Assembly (NCBI GenBank): GCA_027886175.1
Contig: JAJNNQ010000026.1
Location: forward strand, 27,546,001 to 27,610,000
Direction of reading: 5' to 3'
Length of the DNA: 64,000 nt
Source of the DNA: Phylloscopus collybita
Taxonomy: Eukaryota; Chordata; Aves; Passeriformes; Phylloscopidae
The position numbers and the translations under genes are program-made. Of the stretch, positions 13,771 through 26,400 are shown piece after piece (within the stretch, counting starts at the first letter, position 1; the number at the start of each line of letters is the position of its first letter). Below the pieces are notes generated by a model. The model searched no databases, was not told the origin of the DNA, and saw nothing but the letters and a program-made list of their open reading frames with translations.

Positions 13771-16700
13771 CAGGAAGTGGCATGCTTTCTAAATCAGTTT
13801 CATCATCATATTCTAGCAGCATAATAAAATATTAGCAAAATCTAGCAGCTCTCAATAAAATATTAAAATCTGTCTGTGGGTTTTGTCTTAAAATTCAACT
13901 AGCATTCTCTGGCTTGTTTTAATAAAACCAGTTGATGCCTCCCTCCTATCCAGTTTCTTCCTTACATCCATTACTCCTTACTGATTTCCATGCTTTCTAT
14001 CCAGTCTAATATTAATAGATGGTTCATTGAATTCTAGATAAAATAAGTATTTAAATCTTTTGTATAGCACTCATTTCTTATCAAATAAGCACATTTTCTT
14101 TCATTACAGTAATAAAAAAGTCATGTTATGAGGTAAAAGAATCATGATCAGAAATGCATCCTTGTAATTCAATCAATCAAGCAATCAATATGAAATTTCA
14201 GGGGAAAAAAAAAGCCTGACCACTGCATGGGAAGGTCATCACAACCCTTGTAATAAAGTAAAGAATTATGAAAAGAACCAGTGGTGTTCTCAAGAAAGAC
14301 AACAAGCAAACCATCCTTATCCCAAAGGCCTTCGTCCTGCAGCATATTTTATTTCGCATTTATCTGCTTTTTCTGTGCATATTATCTAGACCTGTCATTT
14401 CACCATAAAATTACTACAAGGATGGGCAGAAAAATAGTTCTACCAGCATTAAAAAAAAAAAAAAAAAGAGTGAGAAAATTAAGAACAGATTAACAGATAG
14501 GGGGCAGGTTGGGGCCTGGAGGCAGCTGTGAACCTGGAAGGCTCAACTAAGCATTGCTTTGCTTAAATTTCCATGTTTCCCAAGCAAGGTTATTTTTTCC
14601 ACAACATAGGGGTGCTTGTTAACAGCCACTAAGTACCTCCAGTGAACCATCATATTCTCCAGCAACAGAGTAATGGATGAGGGTTTTTTTTCTAAATCTT
14701 TACCTTAACTTTCATCATCCAACCATGTGAGAAAGCTGTCATAGGGAAATATGTTATGAGGTAGTGTTTTTGCTCAGGTTGCAAATTACTTCCTGAGGGA
14801 AGCAGACAAACACTTCAAGATTCCATCCAAGTATCCACTTCAGAGACACACATAAGTGAAAAGGATTTGTCTTCATTCTGTTTTCACCTTATGACAACAC
14901 TTGATTTCAGCTTCATGATATGTAATCTGTCTCTGAAACATTCATGCCTATGGCTTCATTTCAGGTTGTTGATGTTGAACTTTACCAACAGAAGATGGAA
15001 AGCAAATAACTTTGGTTCTTACACAGAAAAATCTCATTGTGGTTCACACCATAAACACAGCAAAGTACTTTCATTTAGAAAATTGACCTGGTATCAGTGT
15101 AATGTCAAACTAGAAATTCTGCCCATTCTTCTAAGCTCCTTAGCTCTGCTTCTCTGCATCAATTTCACTTTCATCTATGTCAAAATAGTTGCAAGAAACT
15201 GTTGGCACTTAAAGAAAAGAAAAGTGTGCTTCTACAAACAGATGACCCTTCTGAAGCACTATCAGCTGACCAGGGGGTAGAAAGCAAAAGGGAGGAATTC
15301 TCTTGCTTTCTTAAGGCACATGTCTGCATGTATCAGAACTGAGAGGGATCCAGGGATGGGAATATTTCTGTTTATCTGAGATTGAGGTTTTCCTTCTCTC
15401 CAGAACTCATTTTACTCATGATATCCCTCCTATTGCCTCTATAGACTTTGAAATGCATTATTATGTCTCTATATATGGTACATATTTTTTGATAAAATAG
15501 AATTTTGTGATAAAATTCTTCCCTCCTATTACACAGGTTTTCACCTCATTCAAAACAATCCCCAAATCAAAATGTATTATGATCAATACTGGTCTCAGTC
15601 ACTCATTGGTGTGGAAACTACAAGATAACATCTTCTGTAGAAGGGAATAGAGTGTTGTAACACAAAATCGAGACAACTGATGATGATTTCTTATCCCAAT
15701 CTAGTTTTATATAATTTCCCTGTGATTTAAAGTTTAGTTGCTGTATTCAGAAAATTTGCTGTTACATATATATTCTGTATATATGTATATATTTATTTAC
15801 CAAAATAAGGCTGACAAAGGAAGCTAGAAAAGTTGGATTCTAACTAAAATGGTTATGTATGCCTGGAGCTATTTTCATTTTTCTGTGGTCATTTTGGGAG
15901 TTTTGCTTCTTTTTTTCCCTTTTCCTTTTTTTCTTTTTAACTGTGACAATAACATAAGAAAAGCTGGATTTTCATTAGGAATATTGTCAGAAGATTAAAA
16001 GCTTTTTCTAGTGAAGTCTCTAATCTATCCAATTTGTGGGCACAATGAACAAATACATAGTAAGTAGGGATTTCACAGAACAGTTACTAAAAGTATCACA
16101 AAACCTTAAGCATAAAAGGAAGGTGCAGCAAAAATACATAATTTCATTGCAGATTTACATAAAATAGAAACCAATTATTTGACTGACCATCCATTAGGCA
16201 CATATTCTGAATAAATATTTTCCAACAGCACTAAACAGGGTGTGTAAAATAATGATTACTGGTCCTTCTAACTCCAACATGTAAGTGGTTCTGCTCCATA
16301 TATGCAAAGAACTCCAAGTGTAAATGTAGAGACGCAAACATGTATGCATAGGCTCACACACACACTCCTTTCTCAGCTGAATAGAAAATCAAATCTTACA
16401 AATAATAATTACCTTGCAGCAGTTCCATACACACTGCTTCCATTTTTATACAACATCAAACCCAGGCGGTATGCTGAAAGGAAAAATTATCTACAAAAAC
16501 TCAAATTCAGCGGTTTTGACCATTTCTTCAAGTAAAGAAAGTGAAATGGTAATGAACTTTACTGGCTTTGAAGACAGCAGTAAACTAGAATTTCAGATCT
16601 ACTCAATCCATAAAAATATAGAACCCAAACTTTTAAAAAAATCTGCCTTTTTATTTCTGATCTTCTATTTTGAGTTTTCAGAAACAAATAACTGTGTCAT

Positions 16701-18100
16701 GCTTCCCTTACTTATAATGTAACAAATCATGCAAGTCACAGAAATAAAATCTGAACAACCTATGGAGGCTACACATCTATTTCTCTATTTTTATACTTCC
16801 TTTAAAATACACATACTGCATCAACAGTGCATCTCCAGTTCCTGAAGATCTGTCCCAGAAGTTTCTACTTGGCACCACTTTTGGAGGCCCATAAATTTTC
16901 ACATCAGTTCCAAAACTTCAGAGCTTGGCTATTAGAATCAATTTTCACAGAATAAATTTTAAATAAATACCCAGTATATATTATATTTTCGTAACAGAAA
17001 TTTTCTGTAGTTCTCAGTAGTGGAGACATTATTAAGTTGCACAACACATTAAAATGAAATAGACATTTTTAGGTTATTCCTCTCATCTTGTATAATATAG
17101 GAAGGAAGGGAAGTTCGTCCCTGATTTAGGACATGAGTATTTAGTCTCTAACAATGTAATCTGGAAAATCTATCAAGTCTCATGTGTATATTGTTCTAAA
17201 AAAATGTGTTAATTTAATTTACTGATTTTTGACAAAATTCAAAATTATTGACTGACAAAAAATAAAGCATTTTATTTGCTCTGATTATGCCAGAGATAAC
17301 ACTCAGCCTGAGTCACAAGACAAAGCAAAGATGATTCTGAACTGCTTGAAAATCATGAATAGTACACAATCATGTTTTTCATATTTGATTTGCTCTTTGA
17401 GTTTCATTAAAACTTTCAAAGTTCCATTCCTTGCATTCCTATTGTTTTGAAATTTACACCAAGCAAAACTTGGAGAGCTAGTACCTTTACCTTTCTATGA
17501 AGAATAGGAAAACATGAGCTTTAAATAGCAGATACTGAGAAGTGCTTGGAAGTCACAGCTCAGATTTTAAGTGGACTAAAGTATCAGTGCAGAAATCCTT
17601 TCTACAATACAATACCACTTTTTATTACTTACAGAGCACTTTTTGATTCAGATACATCTAAAATAGCATCTTACTGTAGACAACTATCTATATTCTAGTC
17701 TCACACTTAGTCAAAGTGCATTCTTGAAAAATACAATATTAACTACAGTTCTGGGCTTCAAATACACCAGTTTCATTTATTATTTGGTTCAACTGCATGA
17801 TTACATACTTTCTGGCTTAAAATTCATGAGTAGTGTAGAAAAGTAGAACAATCTTTTTGTTAAAGCTGATCAAGCTTTAGTTGTGAAAGAATCAATTCTA
17901 CTGCTTATCTGGCAATCAAGGAAAACCAGGGGAAAGGGGGGAAATATTTGATGATGTAAATAAACAATACTGTTACTTACCTTACTTTAGATACCCTAAC
18001 TATGTGAGAGGAATGCTGAAATATGAGTGCATTGCATGCCAGGCTGAAGCTTTTCCTCTTTGTTTTCCTTCTTTTAGTAAAAAAGAACCCTTAGGGTCAG

Positions 18101-18160
18101 ATCCTGCTCCCACTGAAGACAAAAGCAGAAGTCTTCGCTGGGGTTCAGGAGCAGGACAGG
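18101..18160. repeat. Imperfect hairpin, MITE-like
   Basis: ATCCTGCTCCCACTGAAGAC is followed by a short loop and GTCTTCGCTGGGGTTCAGGA then GCAGGAC. The ends (CCTGCTCC with GGAGCAGG) and the inner part (GAAGAC with GTCTTC) pair. The arms differ by a few inserted bases. Sequences starting with a 'cctgctcccactgaag' type arm and folding back on themselves are common old non-autonomous elements in sauropsid genomes; the family name is not certain. Confidence 0.5.
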
Positions 18161-18886
18161 GACTTTAAAACATTCTTCTTCCCTTTTGTATGTTTTTGTA
18201 GGAGCTTTTGTTCCTGCAGGCTATGCTGACATGAAGCTTTTAAGATTTCTGGAGTCATAATAGAGAGTCGGAAGGCTTATGCCCCTAATGAAGCATCATG
18301 TTGGCATCTAATTTATCTGAAATCACTGACCCCAGCTTGCCAGTCAAAAAAAAGTTACTTCAAAAAAAAGTAAAGTATTGGATTAACTCTTAACTTCAAA
18401 AACAAAGGTAGTTTTTAAAAACGTATTTTATGCCACTACAGGTACAACCTCTGATACGAGTTTCATAACTGCCATTCATTTGCTCAGATTTCAGTTTCCA
18501 CATTCATACTCTACTCTTCTGCTAAAAGAAATTTTCTACACATAAAAATCTGGTCTTAGCAAACAATTACCCACTGTTGATACCGACATATGCCTCTTTG
18601 CATTTCCTGGCCTACCTGTAAACAAGGCCTCTAAGAAACAACAGTTTTCATTGATCAGGACAGAAATTAACCACGGCACGTATTCTAAAAGACATTTGCA
18701 TATTGTTTCTTGCAGACGTTTAATAATCAAAGAAAATTAACATCTCAGAAATTTATTTACTGCTGGAAAATCTTCTCTCTTGAGCAGTCTATATGCATAT
18801 ACATGTAACACAGATGCCACAGATGAAATTATGGCAAACCATCTTTGGTGAGAGTCCTGTCTCCAAAGAGTGCGTGTCTCACTCAC

Positions 18887-19119
18887 CTGTTTGACTAAGC
18901 TGAGATGTGCTTCTGCTCCTTCGAGACACTATGGCCACCACTTTGGCACTAAAGCTGGAACGCCTTTTCTTCCCACCTGTTCCAACCATGCCGACAGCCG
19001 TGTCCGACTGACTCCCATCAATGTGCTCCAGCTTATACATCTCTCCGCTCACACTTGTGCTCTTTGTGATTCTCCCTGAAGTCCCCATCCGTCTGCCTTG
19101 CATTTTAGGAGTAAATGTA
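18887..19119 (-). CDS. RIMS1: RIMS1 coding exon (TFTPKMQGRRMG...SRRSRSTSQLSQT)
   Basis: Internal exon of RIM1, 233 nt, with acceptor TTTGTAACTGTAG and donor AACAG/GTGAGT. One base completes Ser; 77 codons follow, starting TFTPKMQGRRMGTSGRITKS, passing through STSVSGEMYKLEHIDGSQSD and TAVGMVGTGGKKRRSSFSAK, and ending VVAIVSRRSRSTSQLSQT plus one G. VVAIVSRRSRSTSQLSQT identifies RIM1; the RIM2 equivalent that I recall has GLSRKSRSASQLSQT. The basic, Ser-rich block lies shortly before the C2B domain. The next exon should begin by completing Glu (ESGHKKLKST in mammals). I did not find it in 1-18886, so it probably lies beyond the window. Small changes from mammals (MYKLEHID for MYTLEHND, SSFSAK for SSLSAK, from memory) fit a bird orthologue. 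Confidence 0.97.
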
Positions 19120-21562
19120 CTACAGTTACAAAGTAAAAACAAACATGTTAATTTGTCTGTGTAACAGCATTTACAAAAGCCTTTTTTTTTTTTTAATCAG
19201 TAAATTAATTTTAAGTCTTGATACATTTCCATTTATTTGGTTCACAAGTAAAAGCTTAATTTGATGCTCCTTGGAGTACATCTTGCCAACACTATTGTTT
19301 GTTCTCCACTTCTTTGAGGGAAATAAATAAAATTAACACTTTCCCATGTTTTTCAGAGTGACAGAGACATTTAGAAGTTATGTGAAGCCTTCCTGTCTAA
19401 ATCCCCACAATACTGAAACAAATAAAACAGCCATTTTACAACCAGAGAAAATTAACATGAGCCAGTAGTTAAACACATGCATCTTATCAGTACTGTTCAC
19501 CAAAGCCTTAAGACCTAACAGAAATGAAGATATCATCATCTAAATTTTCATACTTTTCACAGAGATAGTGTAATATGTAGTAATTTTTAGGTCTTCAGTC
19601 TCTCACTTCATTGAAGTTAATAATCACAGTATGAAGACAAAATAATTTTGAGGCAAAATCCCTAATAACCCACTAGAATTTTCACTGCTTGACAGAAAAA
19701 CGAATCACTGTCAGTTCTGTTCCCGTTCCTTTAGCTATTGCACTGCATTTGAATGTTTCTATACAAATCCTTTTTCTGCTCCGGTGTACAGAGGCAGGAT
19801 AAAGTGTTCACAAACACGGTTTAGAGAACAGTCTCAAATACACACAGGACATACTAATACACAGTCCTAAGTCTGCTGTGACCAAGCGATGCCCCAGCTC
19901 TAATGGCAATCTAAAGTTACTTGTCAGTCTGTAGAAGCACAGAAATTTAAGTTGCAGCTGGACTCACTTCAGATGCAGTTGCTGAATCCACCAGGCATGT
20001 AGGAAATTCCTTGACCTTATATTGCTGATTAGTAGGCCTACTGCTAACATGCTATTTTAGGGGTTTTCAGTTTTTCACTATTCTGAAGTCAAGTTTATTT
20101 GTTAACCAGCAGTCCTGCTGTCTCTTCCAGCAAGTTCCCTCCCCAGCAGATGCAATGCTCCTGCCCCCATCCCCCATTCCCATCCATCTCTCACTACCTC
20201 TCCCCCAGTCAAAATTAGAAAAAGTGGAGTTAGGGGCTTTTTCACGTCATAGCAAGTTTCAGACAGGTAGGAAATCAGGCCAGTGAAAAATGAAGGGATC
20301 AGTGGGAGAAAAGATAACTTCTATGGATCTGGGCCCTGCTGGAGTTTGAATCGGTCCTGTCCCAAGACCAGTCCAGGAAAGTATAAAAAAAGTGTATCCC
20401 TAAACTATAATTAAAACAGTGTAGCCCTCTTTTACTGGCAGTAAATGGTCACTAATGTGTGACCATAGGTAAAAGCACACAAAAATAGACAGTATTCTTT
20501 CAAAATGAAGTTGGAAAAGAAAAGTTTTTTAAGAGACAACACTTAATAGAAAGATCACCGTCAACCCCTGCATAGACTTTTAACTATCCTCAGCACTTAA
20601 AATCTGCTCCTGTCAAACTCAGATAAAAAACCACCTATACCATCAAACAGAACAGGCTGCTTGATGTGCTGAAGCATTCAAGAACATGTTTTAGTGGACT
20701 ACCTGAGGTACACTGAGCTTAAAATAAGTTCTGTTGTGTTCCCCCTGTCCCAAGGAAATTTTATTGATTGGCTTATGGGTTTGCAAGGCAAAAATATAAG
20801 ACACACATATTTTGATGTTGCCTTTGTATTTTATCATCATTCTCCTCCAGCACACACTGTCTCACATAAATGTGAGCACACAAACAAACATATTCAATCA
20901 TTCTAGGAAGAATTTTAGCAGGGAAAAAACCCCCAAAACTCAAAACATATCATCTTGCATACATATATATATACAAATACCAAAGAAAAGGCCTCTAGGA
21001 TGATAGAAGGCAACTCTGTTAACTGGTTTCTTCTCTGGAGCAAGAGACACTTCACTGTTTCAAGGACAGGGCAGAAATCACACAAGCCTCATTTTGAGGG
21101 ATCCTACTTCCTATTTTGATTAGACATGGACAACTCCTTTCCACCTGGATAGTTTCTTTCCAACAGCCCTTAGAATTGGACTACAGTGACTGTTTCTACA
21201 ATGCCAACAATGGTGCCTACAGAAAGCTTTATGTAGTCATTTTGTTCCACTTTTTGAGCCTTGGAGTTGTCAATTCTGTCAATTCTTGAGTTTATGCATC
21301 AATATGTCAGTAAGAAAGGGGAAAGAAACTGAAAATCCTTCTTTTTAGAGCACCTGTTGACATTTGAACTATATTAGCATGTGCTTTGCTGACATACTGA
21401 TCTATAAACCTGTAATTTCCAGCACTAAAGTTCAATGGACTATAAAATCTGCCATGCAAATAAAGAATTATTTACCATATTATTGAATATGCTCTACTGA
21501 ATTTCAGGTGTTTATGAATATAATAAATACTAAAATCACAATGTTTTTATGCCAGCCTTCAC

Positions 21563-21584
21563 TTTTTTTTTTTTTTTTTTTTTT
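21563..21584. repeat. Poly(T) tract, 22 T
   Basis: An uninterrupted run of 22 T on the plus strand, which is A22 in the RIMS1 transcript. No retroposed sequence is recognisable on either side, so it is listed as simple repeat. Confidence 0.9.
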
Positions 21585-22554
21585 ACCTGGAATGCTCTAA
21601 TGTCACTTTATTTAATATGTATTTAGGAGGCAGTAATGTCCATTATTTGAGAAATAATAAAAGATAGTATTGTAACTTTTTGATGTATGAATTCCCTAAT
21701 TCAAGGAACATGGAAAAGTTTCTGAATAATAGAAAAAACTGCTTTTTTTAAAAGACTCGTATAAATTTTATTTTTGATTCTTTGCAACAGGTAGAGGGAA
21801 CCAGAAGATTTATCTTAATTAAAAAAAACAAAACCAAAACAAAACCAAAAAAGCCCAAGAGAAATTTAGAATTCAAATTAATCTTATACTTGTTTTTATC
21901 TTGCAAATATGAAGCCCTACTTTCCTAGGAAATATGTTCTAGAGTAACAGTACAAAATAGCTATTAATTTGCAAGAAATAGGCATAATGCGATAGGACCA
22001 AGGATCCTACAGCTGTTACTTCCTCTTGTCATAACAAGGCAAACAGATTAAGTTTTCTTTGCATTCATCTGTGCTAGTTTATTATTTTTCATTAACTGAA
22101 ACAGTCTCAAAAGAATGGGCATTTAAAATTCAGTATTCATATACCATCTAATCAAGTACCCTTAGAACACAATGTTTTACCATTACATTACTGATTATCA
22201 CTTGAAAAAAAAGCTCCTAGCTCACAGTCTTGCTTTCTTCACTAGAGTTTAATTTACAAGAAGAAGCACAAACAAGAAAAGGACCTGCATGAATATATCC
22301 CTTGGCATTTAACTGTTTTGATAATAACATACCTAAATTTTTGTTTTCCAGACTTGCTGGGATTACTAACACATTCATTTAAATGCAGATGCAAGTTTTT
22401 GCAGGCTTGTGGCTAAAATTGATATATAGTTAAATTATATTTAAACCTAGTTATCATAACACAATTAATAAATACTGTTTTCTGTAGCAGGACAATGAGG
22501 AGTAATGTATTTATTAGTATTAGTACTATTAGTATAGTCCATTTAGTCACAATT

Positions 22555-22578
22555 AATTCACTAAATTTTTAGTGAATT
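22555..22578. repeat. Perfect 11-bp inverted repeat
   Basis: AATTCACTAAA and TTTAGTGAATT are separated by two T. The element is fully AT-rich apart from two pairs per arm and lies in a stretch of TTAGTA-type repeats. It is intronic with no known function. Confidence 0.8.
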
Positions 22579-23382
22579 TAGTTACAATTATTTTATGATC
22601 TTTAGCAATTCTTCTGATGAATAGTTCAGGAAAAGTCTTATGTTATTTCTAAGAATTCCTAATTACAGTCATAACAACATAATTGATGTGCATATTAAGA
22701 ATGCACAATTAAGGTTACAGACAATCTATATCATCCTGTGTATTACTTCCCAGATATTCAACATAGAAATAGAGTAATTGGATTTTTAACTTTTTTTTTT
22801 TTTTTAATTTAGTTTAACTTCTAAAGAACCTTCCTCTAACCCCTGCAAGAGCAGAGAAGCCTCCCCAGCACTGGGGTCAGACACTACCCCCAGCTTCCTG
22901 AATCAGCAGGGAAGACACTGCTCCCTCTACCTAGGGAAAATTGCTTATAATTCCTGCCAAAACTTATGCCATTGAGACAGATCCCATCTAAAGCTGTATC
23001 TGAACTACACAAGGCAACATCAAGACTGTGTTCACATGTCAGCCATCAGAGTTCTGAAAGAAAGCAACACATTCAGTTTTGCAAGCTGCCCCTAGCCGAA
23101 AGTTGTATCTGTGGGAATGAAGAATGAGCTATTAGGACAAAAAAATTAATCAAAAAGTAGTCTGAGTTACAAGCTAGCATAAAAATTAACCCTGAAACAA
23201 ATTCTGTAAGATGAACACACTACAAGAGCATTGTGGATTATACTTGGTTGGTACAGCACACACAACCATATAGAACTGAAATCAAGCCAAGTACCTGTAT
23301 TAAATCTTTATATATCTTTCTATGTACAGATAACCACTATATATGTATTCAAGATCCATAAAAACATACTGGAATAGATAAC

Positions 23383-23414
23383 AGATACTGAGCATAGATA
23401 AATGCTCAGTATCT
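23383..23414. repeat. Perfect 13-bp hairpin
   Basis: AGATACTGAGCAT pairs with ATGCTCAGTATCT around a 6-nt loop. It starts about 20 nt beyond the donor-like site of the 13-nt element at 23436-23448 in the transcript direction. The stem is too short for a typical miRNA precursor and does not extend outward. Confidence 0.8.
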
Positions 23415-26400
23415 CTCAGTAATTACATAAAATACCTGCACATTCCACCTGAAAAAGAAAAACAGTAAGACAGTAGTAAGAAAGCTAGAAAAATACTTGC
23501 CCATAAACTCACCTATGTAATATCTGGAAGTATATCCTTTCACAGAAAAAAGCTGAAATGATTAGCCATTGCTAAAATTACAGCATTTCCTTCATTCTCT
23601 TAGAATTACTGATGATGTATAAAAAAATACTTCAGGTGCTTATTTTCATGAGCCCTCATTTTTACTCCACCCATTTTCCCAATAATGCAAGCCATGAGTA
23701 AATAAATGATGCTCTGTATTCCTTGCTGTGTAGATGATGTTATAAGTTCTTTGCAGACAGTTGCAGCAACTTGAACCTTTCAGCAGAATCCCTGGCCCCC
23801 ACCAGCACCAGCTACTGCGCTTCCCCTCTCCCCTGCCGAATGCAGCACCACGTACCAACTCATAGCCCCTGTGGCACCCTTTTGCAGTGAGGTAGCTCAT
23901 GAATACTAATAATCTCCTAAACAGCTCTGGACCAAAGGGAAGGTATTTTTATAATGAGAAACATTACATTTCTAAAAATAAGTCTCCTGTTATTAGTATT
24001 ATACGATATATAATCAATAAATACAAACACCTAATTACTTATCTACAAATTTCTCTGTAATTCCAAGAAAGTATTTATATTTTATATTATATATAACATT
24101 CGCTGCAAGATAAATTACTGTACAATTTTTAATAAATATTTATAAATATTCATTAGCATTTAATGAATTAATTGAAACATCGTGCTTTAAAAACCAAAGG
24201 ACAAACATACATTCTATATTATAATTCTCTCTAATTAATCAAAAAAAAAAATTAGACCACTATCAAATAACAATTTTGTACAGTCTGTACCAACTAGAAC
24301 TACATATTGATTTAACATGCACGTTGATCATGTATTAGATTGTCCTAGGGTGAAATTTGTCCTATGACATAGCTTAGAATAGCTATGAAATTAGAATCAC
24401 AAAACCCCCCCTTGCTTCTGCTGTCAAGTCACCATATTAGAGTCCTATCAGTGTACTAAGATATTTGAAGATCAGTAATTTTTAAGTTGCATCTGTTGTT
24501 GACAGTATTCTTATCTTGCATGAAAGTGCCACTCAGTGACACAGATGCACCCTCTGGGATGGCACACCCCCAGCCCCACTGAGTTCAATGTGCAAACTCT
24601 CACTGAGGTAAGGGCTGGGAAGATTTCATTACAGCAGCCTCCTCTGGGAGCTTAACTGGTTAAAATCCTACTTAGGGAGATCAGGAAATTTCCATACTGT
24701 AATACAGGATATCAGAATCTGCGTTGTGAAAATGCTTTTCTCAGGAGAGCACTGACCATTGTGCCAGCTTCACAGCTCTGACAGATTTCTTCTTTTTAAA
24801 CTTGGAAAACTAGCATTTCTCCAAGAAACACAAGAATAACAATTCAGAAAGTAAGTCTAAATAATACAAAAGATAAGCAGACTTTAACTATTTTCCGAGC
24901 AAAAGATAAGCAGATTTTTATTACTTGCCATGAACATTTCAAGATAATTTATTTTTTTGAAACAAGCAGAGCAATTGCCTGTGTATGTGGGAGCCTGTGT
25001 GTCTGCTGCACATACCCAAGGCACCATCAGCCTGAAGCCAACAAATTACATGAATCATAAAATGAAACCAACACAAAAGCAGCCACTCCAGGGGCACTGC
25101 TCAGGGTTAACTATTGCTATTAAAGCTGATGTGGAAAGGCTCATGTGAATCAAAGGGCAAACAGCTCAAATGACCCAAATTTGACTGCATGTAGCCCCAT
25201 ATACTTTATGTTTTAGTGTACCAAATATAGAAAGGAGGTAAGTGTTAAATCTGTATCAAGACAGTAGATATTGCGGGGTGTGTGTATGATAAATACAAAA
25301 ATGTGTAGCTCAATACTGAAGGAAGCTTTCTTCAGTACCAAGAAAGCTGAATTCACCAGTTTTTCTTTCTTTGTGTGACATTCAGGAGTGATGGTATTTT
25401 CTCTGTTGGTTTTTTTTTTCCCTCTAAAGCACGAGGTGTTGAGGTACCTGTGGTCTCACTGCTCTTCATATAAAAATGCTGCATCATTGATATTAAATAG
25501 ATTGCTGACTGCTCCTTTTCAAAAGTAGATAATAGCAACAGGCAATAGCAAAAAAATATGAAATGCAGGAGGAGAATCTGAAAAGCTAAATGGGACAGTG
25601 CAAGGTCAGAGCTAACAAAAAAACCACAGATAAATTTTTTAAAAATATAGTAAACTGAGATGAAGATAAAGCAAGCGAAAAGTACTTGGAGGTCTGAGCC
25701 ATGGCTAAAAGTATTTTCCTACATTCTTTAATCTAAAAATTAAAGTGCTGCCTGTTTAAAATATTAGTATAACGTCTTTAAACTATAAGTTTATGGATTA
25801 CATTTCATCTTTATCAACTCTGGTAATTAAATGAAAAACCAATTAAAATAATTTTTCCATCTTTTTCAAATTGTTAAGGAAGACTGCTGGTGATGTGGCA
25901 GTTTCTCTGAAAGATGAAACAGAATTAGATAATTAACAATGCAGAAGCAATGCTCCGTAGTACATTTTTCATGTACAGATGTTCTGATGGGATTAAAAAC
26001 ACCATCTCCCTCCCTCTCTGACAGACAGATAAAGCAGTTTATAATGATGGATTTTCAAAAATCATTATCTTTAGATAATGAATAATTAGAACATTAATTA
26101 CTCTGCTTCACCTTGGTGTTGTACACAAATGACCTCAGAACCAGAAGTTTCCATCTGTAATATACTCTTTGGAGGTAAAGAAGATACATTATATTTTTTT
26201 AAGCAGCTTAACTAAAATGTTTTCATTTATATTGCCTTTATGGTAATAATTTGGAGGCTACTGCCCTCTATTTCCCCCTGAAAAAAGGAAAAGTTGTGAC
26301 TCAGGTTATATCAGAGTGCCTGTCCTTGCCTCAAGACAGATCACCTGAGCCACAATATTAAGTAATCACAGTGCTTGCTCAATGTGTTTCTCTCTTTGAT

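Larger units (their letters stand above)
1..18886 (-). other. RIMS1: RIMS1 intron downstream of exon 18887-19119 (partial)
   Basis: About 18.9 kb of AT-rich intron on the 3' side of the last recognised RIMS1 exon. I looked for the next expected exon (start resembling ESGHKKLKSTIQRSTETG) and did not see it, so the intron probably continues beyond base 1. Contents are two CR1 LINE fragments, a G-quadruplex motif at 7086-7115, an A-rich block at about 11105-11215, a short ATT/ATC run near 10806-10833, and a MITE-like hairpin at 18101-18160. The remaining open frames, including a 137-codon frame at 14867-15280 (+), have biased hydrophobic or Lys-rich composition and no recognisable domain. I regard them as chance. 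Confidence 0.8.

Noticed and set aside
14867..15280. 137-codon plus-strand open frame, the longest outside repeats
   Set aside because: No recognisable domain, composition typical of AT-rich chance frames, no promoter or splice context, and antisense to RIMS1.
17985..18018. Strong donor-like AAG/GTAAGT with an upstream AG (possible small exon after 18887)
   Set aside because: The available segments are 19 or 35 nt, break the RIMS1 frame or contain a stop, and do not match the expected ESGHKK exon.
23383..23414. Hairpin considered as a microRNA precursor
   Set aside because: The stem is 13 bp and does not extend; miRNA precursors need roughly 30 bp of pairing.
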